DNA of 10,161 nt, from the NCBI GenBank assembly GCA_045106295.1, contig JBGCEI010000105.1, forward strand, positions 1 to 10,161. The letters run 5' to 3'. Below are positions 6,474 to 10,161 of this stretch, one piece after another; positions within the stretch are counted from its first letter, which is position 1, and the number at the start of each line of letters is the position of its first letter. The notes under the pieces were generated by a model, which worked only from the letters and a program-made list of their open reading frames with translations, was not told where the DNA came from and ran no database searches. The position numbers and the translations under genes are program-made. Source of the stretch: WTJX01 sp045106295. GTDB taxonomy: Bacteria > Bacteroidota > Bacteroidia > Cytophagales > JAAEPT01.

Positions 6474-6482
6474 ACTTATAAA

Positions 6483-7553
6483 ATGGATCAACAGAGTAAA
6501 GATTTTTTATACAAGTACCTTAATAATGCTGCCCCTACAGGCTTTGAAACTTCTGGACAGCAAATATGGTTAGACTACCTAAAACCTTATTCCGATGACT
6601 ACATAACTGATATTTACGGTTCAGCTGCTGCCATTATTAATCCAGGGAAAGATTATAAAGTAGTAATTGAAGCACATGCCGATGAAATTTCTTGGTTTGT
6701 AAACTATATCAGTAAAGACGGGTATATTTATGTGGTTAGAAATGGTGGTTCAGATCACCAGATTGCGCCATCTATGCGTGTAAACATCCATACAGATAAA
6801 GAAATTGTAAAAGGTGTATTTGGCTGGCCTGCTATCCATGTTCGTAACAGAGCCAAAGAAGAAACACCTTCTCTAAAAAACATCTTTATAGATGTAGGTG
6901 CTAGTTCCGATGAGGAAGTAAAGGACATGGGAATTGAAGTAGGTAACGTCATTACTTTCGAAGATGAATTAATGGAGTTAAACGACAGGTATTTCGTAGG
7001 TAGAGCCCTAGACAATAGAATAGGTGGATACATGATTGCTGAAGTAGCTCGTAGAATCAAAGAAAACAAAGTAGATCTTCCTTTTTCTTTATATGTAGTG
7101 AATAGTGTGCAAGAAGAAATTGGGTTACGAGGAGCTGAAATGATGGCTGCTAACATTTCTCCTGACGTTGCTATTATTACAGATGGAACGCATGACACAC
7201 AATCTCCTATGTACAACAAAAAGGCTGATGGTGATACTAAATGTGGAAGTGGACCATCTTTAACTATAGGGCCTGCTGTTCAAAATAATTTAGTAAACAT
7301 GCTTTTCGATGTCGCTAAAAAGAATAAGATAGATTATCAACGTGCTGCTGCATCAAGGTCTACAGGAACTGATACTGATGCTTTTGCATACTCCGGAAAG
7401 GGCGTTGCTTCTGCATTAATCTCGCTTCCACTTAAGTATATGCATACTACTGTTGAAACAGTTCATAAAGATGACATTGAAGGTGTAATTGATCTAATGT
7501 ATGAATTCGTAATTCAACTAAAATCTGGACACGATTTCAGGTATATTAAATAA
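6483..7553 (+). CDS. M42 family metallopeptidase (glutamyl aminopeptidase-like)
   Basis: This 356-residue cytoplasmic enzyme is a family M42 co-catalytic metallo-aminopeptidase of the FrvX/PepA/TET type, which trims peptides from the N-terminus and typically forms dodecameric tetrahedral shells. Metal and catalytic residues are visible: His65 and Asp67 in EAHADEI (63-69), bridging Asp177 in RALDNRIGG (174-182), general base Glu211 and ligand Glu212 in VQEEIGLRGA (209-218), Asp234 in IITDGTHD (231-238), and C-terminal His321 in KYMHTTVE (318-325). All expected ligands are present and length is normal, so the enzyme should be active. Older annotations call members endoglucanases, which is not supported. 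It is last in the operon after holB, 9 bp downstream, and is followed by a hairpin terminator. No functional link to clamp loading or UDP-GlcNAc synthesis is obvious. Confidence 0.94.
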   Translation: MDQQSKDFLYKYLNNAAPTGFETSGQQIWLDYLKPYSDDYITDIYGSAAAIINPGKDYKVVIEAHADEISWFVNYISKDGYIYVVRNGGSDHQIAPSMRVNIHTDKEIVKGVFGWPAIHVRNRAKEETPSLKNIFIDVGASSDEEVKDMGIEVGNVITFEDELMELNDRYFVGRALDNRIGGYMIAEVARRIKENKVDLPFSLYVVNSVQEEIGLRGAEMMAANISPDVAIITDGTHDTQSPMYNKKADGDTKCGSGPSLTIGPAVQNNLVNMLFDVAKKNKIDYQRAAASRSTGTDTDAFAYSGKGVASALISLPLKYMHTTVETVHKDDIEGVIDLMYEFVIQLKSGHDFRYIK

Positions 7554-7560
7554 TACTCAC

Positions 7561-7600
7561 AAGTAAGGGTGATTAGATTAAATTGCCCTTACTTTCTTTT
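7561..7600 (+). terminator. Intrinsic terminator of the GlmU-like/holB/M42 operon
   Basis: Perfect 9-bp stem AAGTAAGGG (7561-7569) with CCCTTACTT (7586-7594), loop of 16 nt (7570-7585), followed by the T-rich tract TCTTTTTCC on the plus strand. It starts 7 bp after the M42 stop codon. The right arm covers the stop codon and end of the converging minus-strand SRPBCC gene (stop at 7589-7591). On the minus strand the tract after the hairpin is not T-rich enough to be a clear terminator. Confidence 0.78.
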
Positions 7601-8044
7601 TCCTTCCTCAAAGAATTGTCTGTATTGCTTTTTTCTTGGTAAAAAAGATAGATACCAAAATGGATAAAAAAGTATATCAAGCACCTTATTGTTATAGCCG
7701 TAAGTGATATCGTCTACTATAATTGCTTGATCACCTTCTTTCTTCACTATGTGCTTGTGAGTCCAATATTTTAGACCAAAAGGAAGCTTTCTACCTACAT
7801 CAATAAAATAACATTCCGTTTCTCTTTGTTTATCTTCTGTGATCTCACTGATCCACTCTGTTTTAAAAGGCACTAAAAACTGGATATGCACAATAGCTCC
7901 TTTTTGACTTCCTCCAAATTCAATTAACTGAGCTACTTTCTTGGGAGGTAATAAAAATTCAAACAATTCTTGATCAAATTGATTAAATACCTCTTTGAAG
8001 TCTTTTACTATAGGTGTAGAAAGTGTAAAATTCATACCATACAA
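7589..8044 (-). CDS. SRPBCC-fold (START/Bet v 1-like) ligand-binding protein
   Basis: This 151-residue protein resembles the SRPBCC ligand-binding proteins common in Flavobacteriia, which have a helix-grip fold with a hydrophobic pocket. Seen: an N-terminal strand followed by KEVFNQFDQELFEFLLPP (17-34), then FGGSQKGAIVHIQF (43-56), the strand pattern FKTEWISEI (60-68), IVDDITYGY (109-117), and an aromatic C-terminal helix with YPFWYLSFLPRKKQYRQFF. No signal peptide. The ligand is unknown. A second in-frame ATG at 8035 (residue 4, MNFTL) fits the usual start of homologues as well or better; no Shine-Dalgarno decides between them. It lies 28 bp downstream of the FGE-like lipoprotein gene on the same strand and may be its operon partner. 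Family assignment is from overall pattern, not a catalytic motif. Confidence 0.75.
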   Translation of the reverse strand: MYGMNFTLSTPIVKDFKEVFNQFDQELFEFLLPPKKVAQLIEFGGSQKGAIVHIQFLVPFKTEWISEITEDKQRETECYFIDVGRKLPFGLKYWTHKHIVKKEGDQAIIVDDITYGYNNKVLDILFYPFWYLSFLPRKKQYRQFFEEGKRK

Positions 8045-8072
8045 ACTACTAAACTACTTATAAGTTCAGTTA

Positions 8073-9002
8073 TTATTTCTCTACTGACTTAGCGCATCTA
8101 AATCCTGTATGTACAGAACCAGTCTCTTTTGTACAGTGATTTCGTGCTGTTACTCTATATCCATGACAAACATCCTTATCACAGAGATAAGAGCCACCTC
8201 TAATCGCTTTTTCATTTGGATTGTATGGGAAGTTTGCCGGGCTACCTTTATACATTTCAAATGTATTTGAACACCATTCCCATACGTTTCCTCCCATGTC
8301 TGACAAACCTAGTTCTGTTAATCCAAATATTCCAACTGGAGAAGTACCTAAATAAGCATCATTACCTCCATTAGTAAATGGAAAGCTACCTTGCCATACA
8401 TTAGATAAATAGATACCCGTAGAATCTTTGAGAGTATTCCCCCAACTGTATTGATCGGAGTATTCTTTCTTACCTCCTTTAGCTGCATATTCCCATTCGT
8501 TTTCTGTCGGAAGGCGCTTACCTGCCCATTTAGCGTAAGCCACTGCATCATTCCAGCTTACTTGCGTGACAGGGTGATTATCTAAAGCTTTTGGTTTCTC
8601 TGGACCAAAAGGATATTCCCAATATGCTCCATCACGTATTCTCCATCCTTGACAAATAGGTTCTTGAGTTCTATTAAAAGGTCTGCCATGTTGATCTGAA
8701 CAATCTGTAATTACAGAATCTTTATCCCATATTAGAGAGTTTCCAAAATTTTCTGCCTCTGTTTTGTATTTCGTAGCTTCAATAAAAGCTCTAAACTGAG
8801 CTACAGTAACTGGATGTTTATCTAAGAAAAAAGGTTTAATCTCAACTATATGAGAAGGAACCTCCCATTCATATCCTCTAGAAAGACCTATTTGGATTTC
8901 ACCTCCTTTAAAAAAGACCATACCTGACTCTTTCTTAATTTCTGGAGTACAAGAACATAAACTAAGGAATAGAATTATAAAAAAAGGGAATAAACGTTTC
9001 AT
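8073..9002 (-). CDS. Formylglycine-generating-enzyme family (SUMF1/FGE-sulfatase domain) lipoprotein
   Basis: A 309-residue exported lipoprotein: hydrophobic signal peptide and lipobox LCSC with probable lipidated Cys18. The rest is one FGE-sulfatase domain: MVFFKGGEIQIG (28-39), FFLDKHPVTVAQFRAFI (58-74), HPVTQVSWNDAVAYAKWAGK (143-162), RLPTENEWEYAAKGG (163-177), DMGGNVWEWC (235-244), AIRGGSYLC (266-274) and TGFRCA (299-304). In true FGE, a copper enzyme that oxidises a sulfatase Cys to formylglycine, two cysteines five residues apart bind the metal; here Cys274 and Cys279 (SYLCDKDVC) occupy those places. Cys101 and Cys117 could form a structural disulfide. Relatives in gliding/type IX secretion (GldJ, GldK) share the fold. 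No sulfatase is in the window, so the substrate is unknown. The start at 9002 lies just after the rplT terminator; SRPBCC gene follows by 28 bp. Confidence 0.9.
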   Translation of the reverse strand: MKRLFPFFIILFLSLCSCTPEIKKESGMVFFKGGEIQIGLSRGYEWEVPSHIVEIKPFFLDKHPVTVAQFRAFIEATKYKTEAENFGNSLIWDKDSVITDCSDQHGRPFNRTQEPICQGWRIRDGAYWEYPFGPEKPKALDNHPVTQVSWNDAVAYAKWAGKRLPTENEWEYAAKGGKKEYSDQYSWGNTLKDSTGIYLSNVWQGSFPFTNGGNDAYLGTSPVGIFGLTELGLSDMGGNVWEWCSNTFEMYKGSPANFPYNPNEKAIRGGSYLCDKDVCHGYRVTARNHCTKETGSVHTGFRCAKSVEK

Positions 9003-9035
9003 ATATTCTCAATAAACTCAATTTTAAACAAATAA

Positions 9036-9065
9036 AAAAGCCTACTCGTTTAAAAGTAGGCTTTT
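9036..9065 (-). terminator. Intrinsic terminator of the infC-rpmI-rplT operon
   Basis: Perfect 11-bp inverted repeat AAAAGCCTACT (9036-9046) and AGTAGGCTTTT (9055-9065) with an 8-nt loop (9047-9054). Read on the minus strand, the stem is followed by a T-run (TTTTTT then ATTTG), correct for transcription arriving from rplT, whose stop is 25 bp upstream. The FGE-like gene starts 33 bp further on, so its own promoter must be squeezed into this gap or it depends on read-through. Confidence 0.9.
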
Positions 9066-9089
9066 CAAAATTCTAAGATCTAATGTAAA

Positions 9090-9434
9090 TTACTTTACTT
9101 GATCTACAACAGCTTTAAATGCTTCGGGGTGATTCATTGCTAAATCAGCTAACACTTTTCTGTTCAAGTCAATTTCAGACTTTCCTAATTTCCCCATTAA
9201 CTGAGAATAAGAAACTCCATGCTCTCTTGCTCCAGCATTAATTCTTTGAATCCAAAGAGCTCTAAATTCTCTCTTCTTTACTTTTCTATCTCTGTAAGCA
9301 TATGTCCACCCTTTCTCAACGGCATTCTTAGCTACAGTCCATACATTTTTTCTTCTACCAAAGTAACCTTTGGCATGTTTCATCATGTTTTTACGCTTCG
9401 CTCTGGAAGCTACATGATTGACCGATCTAGGCAT
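9090..9434 (-). CDS. rplT: 50S ribosomal protein L20
   Basis: This 114-residue protein is ribosomal protein L20, which binds 23S rRNA and is needed for early assembly of the large subunit. Seen: MPRSVNHVASRAKRKNMMK at the start, then AKGYFGRRKNVWTVAKNAV, YRDRKVKKREFRALWIQRIN and INAGAREHG, all hallmarks of the family; the basic N-terminal extension and globular C-terminal domain are complete and length is normal. It follows rpmI after a 79-nt gap, the largest in the operon, and precedes the terminator at 9036-9065. In other bacteria L20 represses its own operon by binding mRNA structure; nothing in this gap can be firmly identified as such a site. Confidence 0.98.
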   Translation of the reverse strand: MPRSVNHVASRAKRKNMMKHAKGYFGRRKNVWTVAKNAVEKGWTYAYRDRKVKKREFRALWIQRINAGAREHGVSYSQLMGKLGKSEIDLNRKVLADLAMNHPEAFKAVVDQVK

Positions 9435-9513
9435 AATTTATCTATTTTTGACGAGAGGTGAATGATTGTTACACATTACTTAGCTACCCAACATCTGGTT
9501 TAAAAGGAAACGG

Positions 9514-9714
9514 TTACTTACCGATTCTCAACATTAATTTAACATTTGGCATATCTGCTTTATTAACAAGACCATCATGCGTTAGATTTCTCTTCTGCTT
9601 TGTTGTCTTCTTAGTTAGGATATGACTTTTGAAGGCGTGCTTTCTTTTAATCTTACCTGATCCAGTAATCTTAAATCTTTTTTTAGCACTTGACTTCGTT
9701 TTCATCTTAGGCAT
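9514..9714 (-). CDS. rpmI: 50S ribosomal protein L35
   Basis: This 66-residue, very basic protein is ribosomal protein L35. Seen: MPKMKTKSSAKKRFKITGSG at the N-terminus, then KIKRKHAFKSHILTKKTTKQKRNL and a C-terminal DMPNVKLMLRIGK; the family pattern KTKSxAxKRF and the KxKRxxAxxxHxL block are both complete. Normal length. It sits 30 nt downstream of infC and 79 nt upstream of rplT, the universal bacterial order infC-rpmI-rplT. The start at 9714 has an A-rich upstream stretch and no Shine-Dalgarno, in keeping with Bacteroidota. Confidence 0.98.
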   Translation of the reverse strand: MPKMKTKSSAKKRFKITGSGKIKRKHAFKSHILTKKTTKQKRNLTHDGLVNKADMPNVKLMLRIGK

Positions 9715-9744
9715 AACGACACTCTATTTATTATTAATCAATAA

Positions 9745-10161
9745 TTACTTTTTAGGACTTAAGAATAGTATCATTCTCTTTCCTTCTAGCTTAGGCATTT
9801 GCTCTACCTTAGCATACTCTTCTAATTCTTGTGCAAAACGAAGTAAAAGAAGTTCCCCTCTTTCTTTGTAAACAATCGTTCTACCAACGAAATGCACATA
9901 TGCTTTCACTTTTGCTCCTTCTTTAAGGAAGTTAATAGCATGTGTCTTCTTGAAGTTATAATCGTGATCGTCGGTATTAGGACCGAATCTAATCTCTTTT
10001 ACAACTACTTTAGAAGCTTTCGCTTTTAATTCTTTTTGTTTCTTTTTTTGCTCATACTTGAATTTAGAGTAATCAATCACTTTACAAACTGGTGGATCAG
10101 CTTTTGGACTAATTTCTACTAAATCTAAGTTTTGTTCTTTTGCGATAGCTAGTGCGCTATC
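9745..10161 (-). CDS. infC: Translation initiation factor IF-3, partial (5' end outside window)
   Basis: The visible 138 residues cover the end of the N-terminal domain, the linker and the whole C-terminal domain of IF-3, which binds the 30S subunit, prevents premature subunit joining and checks start-codon pairing. Seen: ALAIAKEQNLDLVEISPKA, then PPVCKVIDYSKFKYEQKKKQKE, VVVKEIRFGPNTDDHDYNFK and FLKEGAKVKAYVHFVGR, all signature stretches. The reading frame is open to the window edge, and the GTG at 10080 is an internal Val codon, not a start. The real start, often a rare AUU in other bacteria as part of IF-3 autoregulation, lies beyond the window. First gene of the infC-rpmI-rplT operon. Confidence 0.97.
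   Translation of the reverse strand, partial: DSALAIAKEQNLDLVEISPKADPPVCKVIDYSKFKYEQKKKQKELKAKASKVVVKEIRFGPNTDDHDYNFKKTHAINFLKEGAKVKAYVHFVGRTIVYKERGELLLLRFAQELEEYAKVEQMPKLEGKRMILFLSPKK

Noticed and set aside
6755..7219. 154-codon open frame on the minus strand inside the M42 peptidase gene
   Set aside because: It lies wholly within a gene with intact catalytic motifs, has no family resemblance, and is the kind of antisense shadow expected in this codon usage.
9438..9476. 12-codon ATG-started frame (minus strand) in the rpmI-rplT gap, ending 3 nt before the rplT start
   Set aside because: Too short and without a ribosome-binding signal to call a leader peptide; could be chance. Conservation in relatives would be needed.
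9435..9513. Possible L20 autoregulatory RNA in the rpmI-rplT gap
   Set aside because: Only short helices were found by eye, and no recognisable L20-binding structure; the location also differs from the known leaders upstream of infC or rpmI.

Overview
The window looks like ordinary chromosomal DNA from a Bacteroidota member of the Flavobacteriia/Cytophagia type. The evidence is strong AT richness, few Shine-Dalgarno-like sequences, a perfect TAnnTTTG -7 promoter element, the 'alternative' Bacteroidetes-type GlmU protein, lipoproteins with short Cys-ending signal peptides, and an archaeal/eukaryotic-type prolyl-tRNA synthetase C-terminus ending in Tyr. Genus cannot be fixed from the sequence. 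No phage, insertion sequence, CRISPR array, tRNA or rRNA is visible.

Layout, left to right. Positions 1-275 hold the 3' end of proS, followed by a 179-bp gap with a long inverted repeat and then a small unrecognised lipoprotein gene (455-988). Converging on it, only 2 bp away, is an SDR-family dehydrogenase (991-1698, minus). Divergent from the SDR is a translationally coupled pair for an MlaE-type permease and an MlaF-type ATPase (1795-3266), a lipid-transport ABC core with no MCE substrate-binding protein beside it. A PyrR-like phosphoribosyltransferase (3270-3776, minus) converges on that pair and is divergent from rpmE2 (ribosomal protein L31 type B, 3846-4100). rpmE2 has a good promoter and a strong intrinsic terminator.

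Directly behind that terminator is a tight plus-strand operon: GlmU-like bifunctional enzyme (start reassigned to 4172), DNA polymerase III delta' subunit, and an M42 metallopeptidase (to 7553). It ends at a hairpin terminator whose right arm overlaps the end of the converging gene.

The right-hand part is all minus strand. A lipoprotein of the formylglycine-generating-enzyme family (8073-9002) is followed downstream by a SRPBCC-fold protein (7589-8044), a probable two-gene unit. Upstream lies the conserved translation operon infC-rpmI-rplT (infC cut by the window edge), closed by a perfect 11-bp terminator hairpin at 9036-9065.

Most of this is housekeeping: translation, replication clamp loading, cell-envelope precursor synthesis and lipid transport. 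I did not find a convincing new biological system. The items most worth a second look are the terminator/attenuator placed 12 nt before the GlmU-like start codon, the lipoprotein that keeps both FGE active-site cysteines without a sulfatase nearby, and the unexplained inverted repeat after proS.
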